Shown: positions 1 to 8,452 of the stretch, one piece after another
Layout: the number at the start of each line of letters is the position of its first letter
How positions within the stretch are numbered: position 1 is the first letter of the stretch
From: Treponema sp.
GTDB lineage: Bacteria > Spirochaetota > Spirochaetia > Treponematales > Treponemataceae
Reading direction: 5' to 3'
Length of the DNA: 64,000 nucleotides
Assembly: GCA_016288205.1 (NCBI GenBank)
Contig: JAEEYO010000061.1
Coordinates: 1-64,000, forward strand
The notes under the pieces: model-generated
What the model was told of the DNA's origin: nothing
The model's input: only the letters and a program-made list of their open reading frames with translations
Databases searched by the model: none
Made by a program: the position numbers and the translations under genes

Positions 1-1910
1 AAATCAAGCTCAACTCCATCGGGCAGAACCGCGTCAGCATAAATAAAATCCATCGACTCGCCCTTAAGACGGTAGCACAGATTTTTAACAGGAATGCCCT
101 TGGCATACCGCCCCTCAGGTGAGAGCAAGGTACAGTCATCAAAATACAGAAGGACCTCAGCAGGAGAAAGTTTTCCGTCATTGTCTTTTGTCTGATTCAC
201 TTTGATTGAATGTTTGCCGCATGTAATGGTCCATCCGCTTTCAAGCACGGTGTTGCGTATGCCGTCATTTTCCCTTATGACAAATTCCTTCACAAGACCG
301 TCAAAACCCACGTAGAGTTTTTCCACATAGCTTTTCGAATTGAAGAATCCCGGAATGTCAATGAAGTTTGTCCATGCGAGTGAGCCGGAGACAATGAGAC
401 CGTCCTTTGTGAACTCCGATGAATTCTCAAAAATATTTCCCAAGTCAAAGAAATGTGTTTGTCCGAGCCAGGAAAAATAAAGTGTTCCGTCCTGCATGAT
501 TTGGCTTGATCTTCCCCATGTGCTTTCCTCAAGGCAGCTGTTCTTTGGAAAATGCATTTCTGTTTCTTCCACAAAAATTTTTCCGTCCTCAATTTTATAC
601 GGATATCCCGCTGTGTATTCTGTCTGACCAAATTTGATTTTCATTCTGTTAGGATGCTCGCTGTCCTTTCCGCTCCAAACATTTCCCTCCGCATCCGTAT
701 TCACTTTGAATCTACCGGCATAATCTTTTTGATTAGGGAATTTTGTCTTAAATGAAAGCCTCAGTCCCAATTCACTGTCAAAGGTGTAAGCGTATACGAC
801 ATCATCATCGTCCAGAATTTTTATGCGGTCGTTGCAGTCAAAAAGATTGATTGTCGGAATCTCAAACAGTTCTTTTGAACTCATGTAGTCTCTGCCGAGG
901 GAGATTTTTACGTCGCCCAGTTTTTTTGAATTGTTTCCAAAGTAGATTACGGCATTTTTGAGCGTGAGTTTGTCTGTTTCCATGAAAAGAGAATCCGCGG
1001 TAAATGGAAAGTCGCAGATTGTAAATTTTGTATTTTTGCTTTTTAGGGTCGCTTTAATTTTGTCCGCAAAGACATTAAACTTATACTCGTCACTTTTGAA
1101 GTTCAAGTCCAGCGCGGGATAATAAATGTTCTTGCATTCACCGGTAAAATCTTTTCCGTCCCACGTCACTGAACCAAACGTAATTTCACAATGCAGGGAA
1201 CTTGAACTGATTGTCTGATCATCACTGACAGGCTCGCATGAAATGACTTTTCCCTTCATGGAAAAAATTGTCTTTCCAATATTGAGATCGCTGTCTCCAC
1301 TGATTAAATCCATGTTGTGACTCGCGCGTTCAGAGACTATGAGATATTCATTTCCTTCTTTTTTAAGATATGCGTCTTCAAGCCAGATGTAATTTGAATA
1401 GTTCAGGAAAAAAGTGTTCTCTCCGTCCTTGTCACAAATTCCGCTTTCCAAAGTTCCGTCATTGTGAATGTAAAAATCAGCGAAACTCAATACAAAATAT
1501 GGATTCTTTAGCGTCCTTGCTTCCAGTCCTTTTTCATCAATGTTCGCAAGAACTTGGGCATAAGCATGTATGCCTTTTTCGTCCACGCTCGGATCATACA
1601 TATAAATAGTATAATTGTTTGCTTTGATTGCAAGCGAGTAAACAAATATTGTTTCGGTTCCCTTTGTTTTGCAGACGAACCTTGGTTGTGCGGTAAATTT
1701 TTCAGGAACAGATTTGAAAAAAGATTTGAACATTTCATTTTTTGATTTATAATCGGCGAGAAAATCTCCGTCCTTGGAAATTGTTTTCATCTCCTTCTGC
1801 AGACTGCTCTGTTTGATTGCCTTGTCGATGGGCAAATCCTTGAATGTCGCGGAATGACAAAATCCCATGGCTAAAAAAATGCAAATCAAAGTGGCCGTCT
1901 GTTTTTTCAT
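1..1910 (-). CDS. Large exported protein of unknown function, 3' part outside window
   Basis: The minus-strand frame is open from an ATG at 1910 to the left edge, about 636 codons, so the C-terminus lies outside the window. The start is supported by AGGAG about 10 bases upstream. The N-terminus is a typical Sec signal peptide: two lysines, a hydrophobic core (TATLICIFLAMGF), then a small-residue region near HSA, so the protein is probably periplasmic or surface exposed. The remainder is rich in Asp, Lys, Asn, Phe and Tyr and reads as repeated beta-strand-like blocks, such as GDLNIG-type turns and 'tFGSVTWDGKDFTGE'. I recognise no domain or catalytic motif. It is read away from the MarR operon and has its own 190-base upstream region. 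Function unknown; confidence is in the gene and its export, not in a role. Confidence 0.8.
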   Translation of the reverse strand, partial: MKKQTATLICIFLAMGFCHSATFKDLPIDKAIKQSSLQKEMKTISKDGDFLADYKSKNEMFKSFFKSVPEKFTAQPRFVCKTKGTETIFVYSLAIKANNYTIYMYDPSVDEKGIHAYAQVLANIDEKGLEARTLKNPYFVLSFADFYIHNDGTLESGICDKDGENTFFLNYSNYIWLEDAYLKKEGNEYLIVSERASHNMDLISGDSDLNIGKTIFSMKGKVISCEPVSDDQTISSSSLHCEITFGSVTWDGKDFTGECKNIYYPALDLNFKSDEYKFNVFADKIKATLKSKNTKFTICDFPFTADSLFMETDKLTLKNAVIYFGNNSKKLGDVKISLGRDYMSSKELFEIPTINLFDCNDRIKILDDDDVVYAYTFDSELGLRLSFKTKFPNQKDYAGRFKVNTDAEGNVWSGKDSEHPNRMKIKFGQTEYTAGYPYKIEDGKIFVEETEMHFPKNSCLEESTWGRSSQIMQDGTLYFSWLGQTHFFDLGNIFENSSEFTKDGLIVSGSLAWTNFIDIPGFFNSKSYVEKLYVGFDGLVKEFVIRENDGIRNTVLESGWTITCGKHSIKVNQTKDNDGKLSPAEVLLYFDDCTLLSPEGRYAKGIPVKNLCYRLKGESMDFIYADAVLPDGVELD

Positions 1911-2038
1911 GTTTAAAATCTCCTGAAAATGGACTTGCTGAGAATAAGGTCTGAGTCCGTCAATTATTTAATTATACCCGAAAAAGATTTCTTTTGCAAT
2001 AACGCTTGAAATGAATGGAAAAAGTTCTTGGAAAATCA

Positions 2039-2067
2039 TTGACAAAGATTAAGTAATATGTTACATT
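2039..2067 (+). promoter_or_regulatory. Promoter of the MarR/membrane-protein operon
   Basis: TTGACA at 2039-2044, a 17-base spacer and TACATT at 2062-2067. The first of two palindromes covers the end of the spacer and the start of the -10, as expected for a repressor-controlled promoter. Confidence 0.7.
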
Positions 2068-2090
2068 TTGAAATATAGGTAATATATTAC
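2053..2090. promoter_or_regulatory. Two palindromic operators, probably for the MarR regulator
   Basis: GTAATATATTAC at 2079-2090 is a perfect 12-base palindrome. GTAATATGTTAC at 2053-2064 is the same sequence with one mismatch. They lie 26 bases apart, one over the -10 and one downstream of it, directly before the marR-type gene. Autorepression by that protein is the natural reading; this is inference. Confidence 0.65.
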
Positions 2091-2106
2091 TTATAATGAG
2101 GTGTCG

Positions 2107-2601
2107 ATGAAGATTGAGGATGTCATAAAAAGCGGTAAAGTTGATTTTTCCAATGTTCCGCCCGGATATTATCTGATTGGACTTTTAAGTGCGTTTGAAA
2201 ATCGGTTTCAGACCATAGCGGACGGCATGATGAAGGAAATCAGCTGGAAACAGTTTTTCGCAATCATCTGCATAACGATGTGTACCGAGGCTCCCACGCT
2301 TAAAGAGCTTTCGGAAGTTTTGGGAAGCTCGCATCAAAACGTCAAACAGATTTTGCTTAAGCTTGAGAAAAAAGGCTTTATTAAATTTCAGGAAGACAAA
2401 GAGGACAAGAGAAAGCAAAGGATTGTCCTGACAAGTGCATGTAAAAGATTCTGTGAAAAAAACGATGAGATGAGCCGAAACATTATGTCCTCCATGTTCA
2501 ACGGCATTTCTGAAAAGGACATAAGGACAACGATAAAAACAATTATCGCAATAGAAAAGAATTTAAGGGAAGGAGAGACGCAGGATGAAAAATCAAAATA
2601 A
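2107..2601 (+). CDS. MarR-family transcriptional regulator
   Basis: A 164-residue winged-helix regulator of the MarR family. Helices near residues 60-95 (LKELSEVLGSSHQNVKQILLKL) form the helix-turn-helix, followed by KGFIKF and the charged wing DKEDKRKQRIVLT, matching the family's DxRDxRxxxLxLT wing. MarR proteins bind DNA as dimers and usually repress a neighbouring gene until a small ligand is bound. I chose the ATG at 2107 over the in-frame GTG at 2101 because GAGG lies just before it. The gene overlaps the following membrane-protein gene by 17 bases, so the three form an operon. Two palindromes in its promoter suggest autoregulation. Its ligand cannot be read from the sequence. Confidence 0.88.
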   Translation: MKIEDVIKSGKVDFSNVPPGYYLIGLLSAFENRFQTIADGMMKEISWKQFFAIICITMCTEAPTLKELSEVLGSSHQNVKQILLKLEKKGFIKFQEDKEDKRKQRIVLTSACKRFCEKNDEMSRNIMSSMFNGISEKDIRTTIKTIIAIEKNLREGETQDEKSK

Positions 2602-3463
2602 GATGGAAAGAATTGTAAATGTAATCGCATTGCTTGTAATTTTGTTTTCGGCAATATGCTGCGTTTTGCCTTTTTTGACCCACGCCGAACTTGAGGAAAA
2701 AACAATGCTCTCTGCTTTCGGTGAGACGGTGGAGCTTTACGGAAAGGGTCTTTATGCACGTAATTCAATTTCGTGTGCTGTACAGGCAGTCGCTCAGGAT
2801 TTGGTGACGCTTGTTTTAGTAATTCCTGGAATGATTTTTTCCCTCGTGATGATTCAAAAAAAGAAAGTTCTTGGTCAGTATATTTTAACAGGTCTTTTCG
2901 GCTACATGCTTTACACCTACATGAGCTATTCGTTCCTTATGTTCTACAACGATTTGTTTTTGCTCTATGTCGCAAATATGATTCTTTCTTTTTACGGTCT
3001 TGTAATCAGCATCAGTATTTTGTCAAAGAGTCCCTCGGTCGATGCGGTAAAAGAAAATCTTCCGACGCGCGGGCTCAGAATCTTTTTGATTTTTTCAGGC
3101 ATTGCAATTTTCTTAATGTGGATTGGTAGAATTGTTCCGACACTCGGAAAGGACATCGCTCCCGCAGGGCTTGATAATTGCACGACGCTTGTAATTCAGG
3201 CTCTGGACCTTGGGGTGATTGTTCCTGCATGTTTTGTAATCGCATATCTTTTGAAAATAAAGCACAAGCTCGGCTACATTCTCGGTCTTGTCATCGTCGT
3301 AAAAGCAGTGACACTAGTTACCGCTGTTTTGGCCATGGCAGTCTTCATGAAGATTTCTGGCGTTGAGGTTGAGAACGCGATGTTCATAATTTTCGGAATA
3401 ATCTGTGCGCTTTCGTTCTATTATTTTGTCAGCATAGTCAGAAAAATGTGGAGGATAATATGA
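2585..3463 (+). CDS. Polytopic membrane protein, first of a related pair
   Basis: 292 residues with about eight hydrophobic segments (near 11-31, 70-90, 98-120, 124-146, 163-185, 200-226, 230-256, 266-286), so an inner-membrane protein. An extracytoplasmic-looking segment after the first helix carries YGKGLYARNS and then QDLV, a pattern repeated as FGNGIYKADS and TDFA in the next gene. The two also share PTL near residue 188 and LDLGxIxPxCF near 208. They are therefore paralogues from a tandem duplication. The gene starts inside the marR-type gene and ends in an ATGA overlap with its paralogue, implying translational coupling. No transporter signature is recognised. A role in whatever the MarR protein senses (drug or membrane stress) is only inference. 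Confidence 0.75.
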   Translation: MKNQNKMERIVNVIALLVILFSAICCVLPFLTHAELEEKTMLSAFGETVELYGKGLYARNSISCAVQAVAQDLVTLVLVIPGMIFSLVMIQKKKVLGQYILTGLFGYMLYTYMSYSFLMFYNDLFLLYVANMILSFYGLVISISILSKSPSVDAVKENLPTRGLRIFLIFSGIAIFLMWIGRIVPTLGKDIAPAGLDNCTTLVIQALDLGVIVPACFVIAYLLKIKHKLGYILGLVIVVKAVTLVTAVLAMAVFMKISGVEVENAMFIIFGIICALSFYYFVSIVRKMWRII

Positions 3464-4308
3464 AAATGAAAAAATACGTCCCGGAGTTTTTGATTATTGC
3501 ATTGCTCGCAGTTGTTTCTATATGCGGAATACTTTCACTGGATTTTTCAAAATCGAGTTCGTACATAAATCAGTATGGCGACATGGTGCTGATTTTCGGA
3601 AACGGAATTTACAAGGCGGACTCATATTTCAAGGCACCGATTTTTATCGGAACTGATTTTGCGATTTTGTTTTTTCTGGTTCCTCTTTTTGTTTTTTTCC
3701 TGATGCGTGAAATCAAATCACAGAATCATAAGAGCTCATTGCATTTAATTTCCGTTGAGTCGGTGAGCTTGTATTATGCAGCCTGCCTGTGTTTCGGCGT
3801 AAAATACAACCGTATCTTCGTTTTGTACGTCGCATTGTTCGCGCTTCTTTTATTTTCTCTGATTGCTCGTCTCCGCACTTACGGCAAGTTTAAAATTGCA
3901 TACGAAATGAAAAAAAGTGACTGTGCGTTCCTGATTTTTTCCGGCATCTCTTTGTGCATCGCATGGTGGCCTGACATCATCCCGACGCTCATTTCCGGTG
4001 GCTCACTGAAGCTGATAGAAAATTATACCACGGAGTCAACCTACGTCCTTGACCTCGGAATCATTTCGCCCCTGTGCTTTGTCTCGCTTTATCTGATGGG
4101 AAAAAAGGATTCTCTCGGCACTGTGATTTATTCAATCCTCCTGCAGTCAATTATTGTGGTCGCAGTGATGATGATAACTCAATCGACCCTGCAATTTTTG
4201 TCGGGATTAAATCTTCCTCTTGCCGCCCTCATTTCCAAATCCGCGATTTTCGTTGTCCTCGGGCTGATTGCAATCTTTTTGAACAAGAGACTCTATAAAG
4301 ATTTGTAA
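3460..4308 (+). CDS. Polytopic membrane protein, second of a related pair
   Basis: 282 residues from the ATG at 3460, preceded by GGAGG at 3450-3454. An upstream in-frame GTG at 3448 is less likely because it lies inside that ribosome site. The start overlaps the preceding stop as ATGA. About eight hydrophobic segments are present, beginning with EFLIIALLAVVSICGI. It shares with the preceding protein the FGNGIY/YGKGLY motif, an invariant PTL and the LDLGIISPLCF block, so the two may form a heteromeric complex. It ends 10 bases before the convergent tetR-type gene. No catalytic or transport motif was seen; function unknown. Confidence 0.75.
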   Translation: MKMKKYVPEFLIIALLAVVSICGILSLDFSKSSSYINQYGDMVLIFGNGIYKADSYFKAPIFIGTDFAILFFLVPLFVFFLMREIKSQNHKSSLHLISVESVSLYYAACLCFGVKYNRIFVLYVALFALLLFSLIARLRTYGKFKIAYEMKKSDCAFLIFSGISLCIAWWPDIIPTLISGGSLKLIENYTTESTYVLDLGIISPLCFVSLYLMGKKDSLGTVIYSILLQSIIVVAVMMITQSTLQFLSGLNLPLAALISKSAIFVVLGLIAIFLNKRLYKDL

Positions 4309-4318
4309 AATGGCAGTT

Positions 4319-4945
4319 TCAGTCGCAGGGAATCTGCATCAGGTGCAATGTTCCGTAGTGGAAAAAATTCCTGATGTTGGTTATAAATTTCACGGCGTTC
4401 TTTTTCGGAATCTTGTGCACTATGATTTCTGCAAATGCATTTATGAGACCTGAGGCGATTACATGTATGGTCATATCATCCGGTTTGGTTTTTGCATACC
4501 CCTGCTTATGCAGATAGCGGAATGTCCGGATGCAATTTTCCGTGTATTGCTCGCATATTTCGTCAAGGAAATTTTCGTGAGTGCTTCCTGATGATTTAGT
4601 GATCAAAAGTGTGAAAGCGTCGAAATCGGAGTAAATGTAATCCAGAAGTTCCGATATTACTCGTATCTCTTCATTATGATGCTCAGCTCCTACTGGGTCT
4701 GCTACGCCTTTATGGGCTATAACATCTGCGGTCATCACGGCTTTGCGGCTTACGTCTATGGCATTGTCCACCAGAGCACAGAAGAGAGCGTCCTTGTCCT
4801 TGAAGTGCCGGTACATTGCTCCCGTCGTGACCCCTGCGTTTGATGCGATTGTACGCAGTGAGGCGTTCACAAATCCTTTTTCGAGAAACTCTTTTTTCGC
4901 GCTTTCTAAAATATTCGCCTTGGTTTCAGCAGCTGAATCACTCAT
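4319..4945 (-). CDS. TetR/AcrR-family transcriptional regulator
   Basis: 208 residues. The N-terminal domain has the family pattern: ILESAKKEFLEKGF, then LRTIASNAGVTTGAMYRHFKDKDALF (helix-turn-helix at about residues 30-55). The C-terminal ligand domain is variable, as usual. TetR proteins are dimeric repressors released by ligand. The gene is divergent from the RND exporter operon, and the 161-base gap holds three tandem 15-base palindromes over the exporter promoter, so it very probably represses that operon. Its own promoter, TTGACA at 4980-4975 and TAAAAT at 4957-4952 on the minus strand, puts the -10 exactly six bases before the ATG. Transcription may therefore begin at or next to the start codon. 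Confidence 0.9.
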   Translation of the reverse strand: MSDSAAETKANILESAKKEFLEKGFVNASLRTIASNAGVTTGAMYRHFKDKDALFCALVDNAIDVSRKAVMTADVIAHKGVADPVGAEHHNEEIRVISELLDYIYSDFDAFTLLITKSSGSTHENFLDEICEQYTENCIRTFRYLHKQGYAKTKPDDMTIHVIASGLINAFAEIIVHKIPKKNAVKFITNIRNFFHYGTLHLMQIPCD

Positions 4946-4951
4946 ACCCTC

Positions 4952-4980
4952 ATTTTAGTCCGAAATATCTCCCATGTCAA
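4952..4980 (-). promoter_or_regulatory. Promoter of the tetR-type gene
   Basis: On the minus strand TTGACA (4980-4975), a 17-base spacer and TAAAAT (4957-4952). Six bases (GAGGGT) separate the -10 from the ATG. GAGG could act as a ribosome site only if transcription started earlier than expected. Confidence 0.65.
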
Positions 4981-5018
4981 TTAGAAATAATTTTTTTTAA
5001 ATTTTTTTTGAAATTCTC

Positions 5019-5048
5019 TTGACAAGATAACAGTGTTAGCATTATGAT
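5019..5048 (+). promoter_or_regulatory. Promoter of the RND exporter operon
   Basis: TTGACA at 5019-5024, an 18-base spacer and TATGAT at 5043-5048. The first operator fills the spacer and the second covers the end of the -10. Confidence 0.75.
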
Positions 5049-5091
5049 AACATTGTTATCGGATAACGCTGTTATCAAATGATACGTTATC
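5026..5091. promoter_or_regulatory. Tandem TetR-type operators
   Basis: Three 15-base inverted repeats: GATAACAGTGTTAGC (5026-5040), GATAACATTGTTATC (5046-5060, perfect) and GATAACGCTGTTATC (5062-5076). A shorter version, GATACGTTATC, follows at 5081-5091. All share GATAAC/GTTATC arms and lie between the -35 and the ribosome site of the exporter gene. They are the probable binding sites of the divergent TetR protein. Confidence 0.82.
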
Positions 5092-5106
5092 TTATAGGAG
5101 AAAGAA

Positions 5107-7464
5107 ATGCAGGTCAAAAAGATTAATGACTGGTTTGAGAAATTTGGTCGTTTTGAAGTGAAGCATCGCTGGTTTTTTATAATCGGGCTGCTCATCATTA
5201 CCGTTGTCGGCTGCCTTGGACTCCCACGCCTGAAATTGGACAATGGAGAGGAGGACTGGTTTGATAACTGGGATGCCGTGAAGCGCAATCAAGACCATTT
5301 CGAGGACATATTTGGATCAACTGACACTCTCATGGCACACATCACTGCCGATGATGTTTTTGACCCGGAATGTCTTGACATGATTGACCGCCTCGGTGAC
5401 AGGCTTCTGAACGAGGTGCCCTATGCCTCAAGCATTACGTCTCTCATGGAACTGTCTGTACCTCTTGGTACGGACGAGGGTTTTGAGGTGACAAGCCCAT
5501 TTGATGATGGAATTCCATCTGACCCCGCTGAGCTTGCTGAAAAAAAGGATTTCATTTTAAGCCGTGAGTCCCTGAGAAATGTTCTTGTCAGCGATGATTG
5601 CACTGAGACATGGCTCATCGTGAATCTTGAGCAGTATTCGGAACCTCTTACGGAAGCGATGGAGAAAATTGCTCCTCCAGCAATGTCAATCTTCAACGCG
5701 GATGAGTTCAAGTCCAACAAATGGATTATACGCCCGGCAGGAATGTCCTACACCGAATATGAGGAAGAGGCGGCGACCATGGAGCAGTGCATTTCAAGAA
5801 TCGGAATCGGTTTTGTCGTGATGATTATCTTCCTTATTATTTTCATCAGATCTTTGCGTGGAGTAATTGTCCCTGCCATTGCGACAAGCGGTGCCATCTG
5901 TACGACGCTCGGTTTCTCCGCATGGATGAACATAAAGGGAAACAACACGATGATTCTTGTTACCGTGCTTCTTTCCATGGCTCTTGCGGTTGGTTACGCG
6001 GTCCATTACATCAACAGTTTCAAGATGTATTTCCGAAAGACTGGACAGAGAAAAGAATCCATCGTAATGGGTGTGCGCGATTCAGGCTGGGCATTGTTCT
6101 TTACCGTAATCACCACGATGGGTGGAATGCTTTCTTTCCTTGCAGGTGGAATTAAGCCGATGCGCTGGGTCGGTGCAATTACGGCGGCGGCGGTTTTCGC
6201 TGTCTTTGCTTACACAATGATTCTTCTTCCGACACTTCTGAGCTTCGGTAAGGACAAAGAGCCCGATCCGAATTTCGTTGACAGCTCCGGTTCCACAAAA
6301 TCTGACCTGCGTGTTGAGTCAATGGGAAAATCGATCCTCAATAAAAAATGGATTACGGTTGCCGTCAGTGCCGCTGTGATGGTCGCATGTATTCCCGGTC
6401 TTTTCAAAATCAAGGTGAACATGAACTATTCAGAGATGATGGGAGAAAGGACACCTTACATCAAGCGACTCATGGACATTACAAGAAGCCAGCTTGGAAG
6501 TCAGTACAGCTATGAGGTGCTGGTGGAGTATGATGACGAGGATGCGATCAAAAATCCTGACGTGCTGAAAAATATGGACGAACTTTCACGCCGCATAGGA
6601 ACACTGAGCATGACAAAGATTTCCAACGGCAAGGAGCGTGTTTCTTCTGTTACGAAAGTCATCAAGGAAATGAACCGGACGTTGAACGGAGACGATCCTG
6701 ATTTTTACGTCATTCCCGACGACCAGGATTTGGTGAGCCAGATAATGTTCCTTTATGAAATCTCCGGCGGAAATGATTTGTACGATTATGTCAGCGAGGA
6801 TTTCACGGCGGCGTATCTTCATGTGGAGCTTGCGGGCTACGACGGTGAGGAATGTGTGCAGAACATGAACAAGGTCGAAGAATGGGTGAAGGAGCTTTTC
6901 CCGGATGCCTCAAACGCAGGTGTCGTTGGAGAGGTCATGCAGTATGCCGTGATGAACGGAAAGCTGGTACGAGGATCCATCAAGTCAATCGGAACATCGC
7001 TTCTCGTGATTGTCATTCTTCTGATTCTCGCATTCACATCCCTCCGCACCGGACTCATCGCAATGATTCCGAACGTCGCGCCCGTAATCCTGATTGGTGG
7101 AGTAATGGGCTACTTTGGAATCAACCTTGACATGGTGACTGCCATGATAATGCCGATGATTCTCGGAATTGCCGTTGACGACACAATCCACTTTACCAAC
7201 CACATAAAATATCATTTCGAGCTTACCGGAAACTACCGCAAGTCGATTGAGAATTCCTACCGAGAGATTGGAAAGACGATGATTATGACCACAATTATTT
7301 TGTGCGCAATGTTCTTCATCTTCCTGTTCAGCACAATGACCGTGCTCGTCCGCCTCGGCTATCTCTCAATCATCGGACTTGGAAGTGCATTGATTGCCGA
7401 CTACACGGTAACTCCGGTTCTGCTTTTAATCACCAAGCCATTCGGCAAGGAAAAGAAAAACTGA
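5107..7464 (+). CDS. RND-superfamily exporter (MMPL type)
   Basis: 785 residues with the two-fold RND layout: a first membrane helix near 25-45, a large periplasmic loop, five helices at about 230-385, a second half starting with a helix near 408, another loop, and a final cluster at about 625-775. The second half contains GIAVDDTIHFTNH, the conserved Asp-rich helix of proton-driven RND proteins, and GGVMGYFGINLDMVTAM before it. Lengths and absence of a MexB-like docking domain point to the MMPL/'predicted exporter' branch, which moves lipids or hydrophobic molecules. The next two genes encode a periplasmic LolA-like carrier and an outer-membrane barrel, so a three-part export route is likely (inference). 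GGAG lies 6 bases before the ATG. Control is probably by the TetR protein through three operators. Confidence 0.9.
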   Translation: MQVKKINDWFEKFGRFEVKHRWFFIIGLLIITVVGCLGLPRLKLDNGEEDWFDNWDAVKRNQDHFEDIFGSTDTLMAHITADDVFDPECLDMIDRLGDRLLNEVPYASSITSLMELSVPLGTDEGFEVTSPFDDGIPSDPAELAEKKDFILSRESLRNVLVSDDCTETWLIVNLEQYSEPLTEAMEKIAPPAMSIFNADEFKSNKWIIRPAGMSYTEYEEEAATMEQCISRIGIGFVVMIIFLIIFIRSLRGVIVPAIATSGAICTTLGFSAWMNIKGNNTMILVTVLLSMALAVGYAVHYINSFKMYFRKTGQRKESIVMGVRDSGWALFFTVITTMGGMLSFLAGGIKPMRWVGAITAAAVFAVFAYTMILLPTLLSFGKDKEPDPNFVDSSGSTKSDLRVESMGKSILNKKWITVAVSAAVMVACIPGLFKIKVNMNYSEMMGERTPYIKRLMDITRSQLGSQYSYEVLVEYDDEDAIKNPDVLKNMDELSRRIGTLSMTKISNGKERVSSVTKVIKEMNRTLNGDDPDFYVIPDDQDLVSQIMFLYEISGGNDLYDYVSEDFTAAYLHVELAGYDGEECVQNMNKVEEWVKELFPDASNAGVVGEVMQYAVMNGKLVRGSIKSIGTSLLVIVILLILAFTSLRTGLIAMIPNVAPVILIGGVMGYFGINLDMVTAMIMPMILGIAVDDTIHFTNHIKYHFELTGNYRKSIENSYREIGKTMIMTTIILCAMFFIFLFSTMTVLVRLGYLSIIGLGSALIADYTVTPVLLLITKPFGKEKKN

Positions 7465-7471
7465 TTGTGAT

Positions 7472-7511
7472 GCGTGTTATTTGCAACTAATATTATTTGT
7501 AACTAACACGC
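7472..7511. repeat. Inverted repeat between exporter and LolA-like gene
   Basis: GCGTGTTA (7472-7479) and TAACACGC (7504-7511) are exact inverse complements around a 24-base AT-rich loop. The loop holds two near-copies of TTGCAACTAA / TTGTAACTAA. It lies 8 bases after the exporter stop. No T-run follows, so an mRNA processing or attenuation hairpin, or a protein site, is more likely than a terminator. Confidence 0.45.
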
Positions 7512-7589
7512 GCTCAATATGTTTCAATAATGGGTCCGGAATGCAAGGCATTTCTAAGACTAACCAAAACTATATAAGAGGTATTTAAT

Positions 7590-8387
7590 ATGAAGAAACT
7601 GATTCTTACACTTTCCACGGCACTTTTGGCACTTAGCCTTAACGCACAGACACTGAGCGGCTACGACATTATGAAAAAAGCGGATGAGGTTCCCTCCCCG
7701 AAGACATCATCGTCCACAGCAACCCTTACGATTCATTCCAAAAAAGGCAACGACAGAATCCGTGAGGTCATAATGAAGAGCAAGGACTACGGTGATGTTG
7801 AAAAAGAGGTCATTGTTTTCACAACACCAAAGGATGTCGCAGGTACCGGCTATCTCATGTTCAATTACAAGGAGGATTCCAAGGGTAACAAAAAGGACTC
7901 CGATAACTGGCTCTATATGCCCGCAATGAAAAAGACTCGCCGCATCGCATCAAGCGGATCGGAAAGCGAGGGCAGCTTCATGGGAACCGATTTCACATAT
8001 CAGGACATGGGAGACCGTAGCCTCAGCAAATACAATTACAATCTTCTTGGCGAGGAATCTGTTGACGGAGTTTCATGCTACAAAGTCGAGTGCATCAGCA
8101 AGGCACACACAGAAAAAGATCCGCGCTACATCACTTACATTTCCAAGAGCGATTTTATCATGCGGAAGTGTGAGTTCTACGACAGACAGAATCAGCTTCA
8201 CCGTGTTCTTACATGCAGCAATTTCACCACAATCAAGGGATTTACCACCGCACAGAAAATGAAGATGGAAAATGTCCAGACAGGAACATGGTCACTGATT
8301 GAGACGAAGAACATTACCTACGACGCGAACGACATTGATGATTCTATTTTCACTGTTGCAGCTCTTGAAAAGGGAAGAATACGGTAG
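7590..8387 (+). CDS. Periplasmic LolA-like outer-membrane lipoprotein-sorting protein
   Basis: 265 residues. A signal peptide (MKKLILTLSTALLALSLNAQ) leads into TLSGYDIMKKADEVPSP, then alternating strands typical of the LolA-like fold: long curved sheet segments such as ATLTIHSKKGNDR, VIVFTTPKDVAGTGYL, and DNWLYMPAMKKTRRI. These motifs match the COG2834-type family, often found beside MMPL-type RND exporters. The fold binds a lipid or acyl chain in a beta cup and carries it through the periplasm. Here it sits between the RND gene and a beta-barrel gene, so it would be the middle component. AGAGG lies before the ATG. Cargo unknown. Confidence 0.82.
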   Translation: MKKLILTLSTALLALSLNAQTLSGYDIMKKADEVPSPKTSSSTATLTIHSKKGNDRIREVIMKSKDYGDVEKEVIVFTTPKDVAGTGYLMFNYKEDSKGNKKDSDNWLYMPAMKKTRRIASSGSESEGSFMGTDFTYQDMGDRSLSKYNYNLLGEESVDGVSCYKVECISKAHTEKDPRYITYISKSDFIMRKCEFYDRQNQLHRVLTCSNFTTIKGFTTAQKMKMENVQTGTWSLIETKNITYDANDIDDSIFTVAALEKGRIR

Positions 8388-8452
8388 TCTCATCAAAATG
8401 GGGCGGGGGGATATAGTTCCCTTCGCTCTGTTTAAAATTCAAAGAGGTCATT

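Noticed and set aside
2101-2106. GTG at 2101 as start of the marR-type gene
   Set aside because: The ATG at 2107 has GAGG directly upstream; using the GTG would place the start inside that site.
8400-8410. G4-C-G6 run before the beta-barrel gene as a second slippage tract
   Set aside because: It is short, interrupted and lies in a leader, not in a reading frame or between -35 and -10. It could be checked but is not supported.
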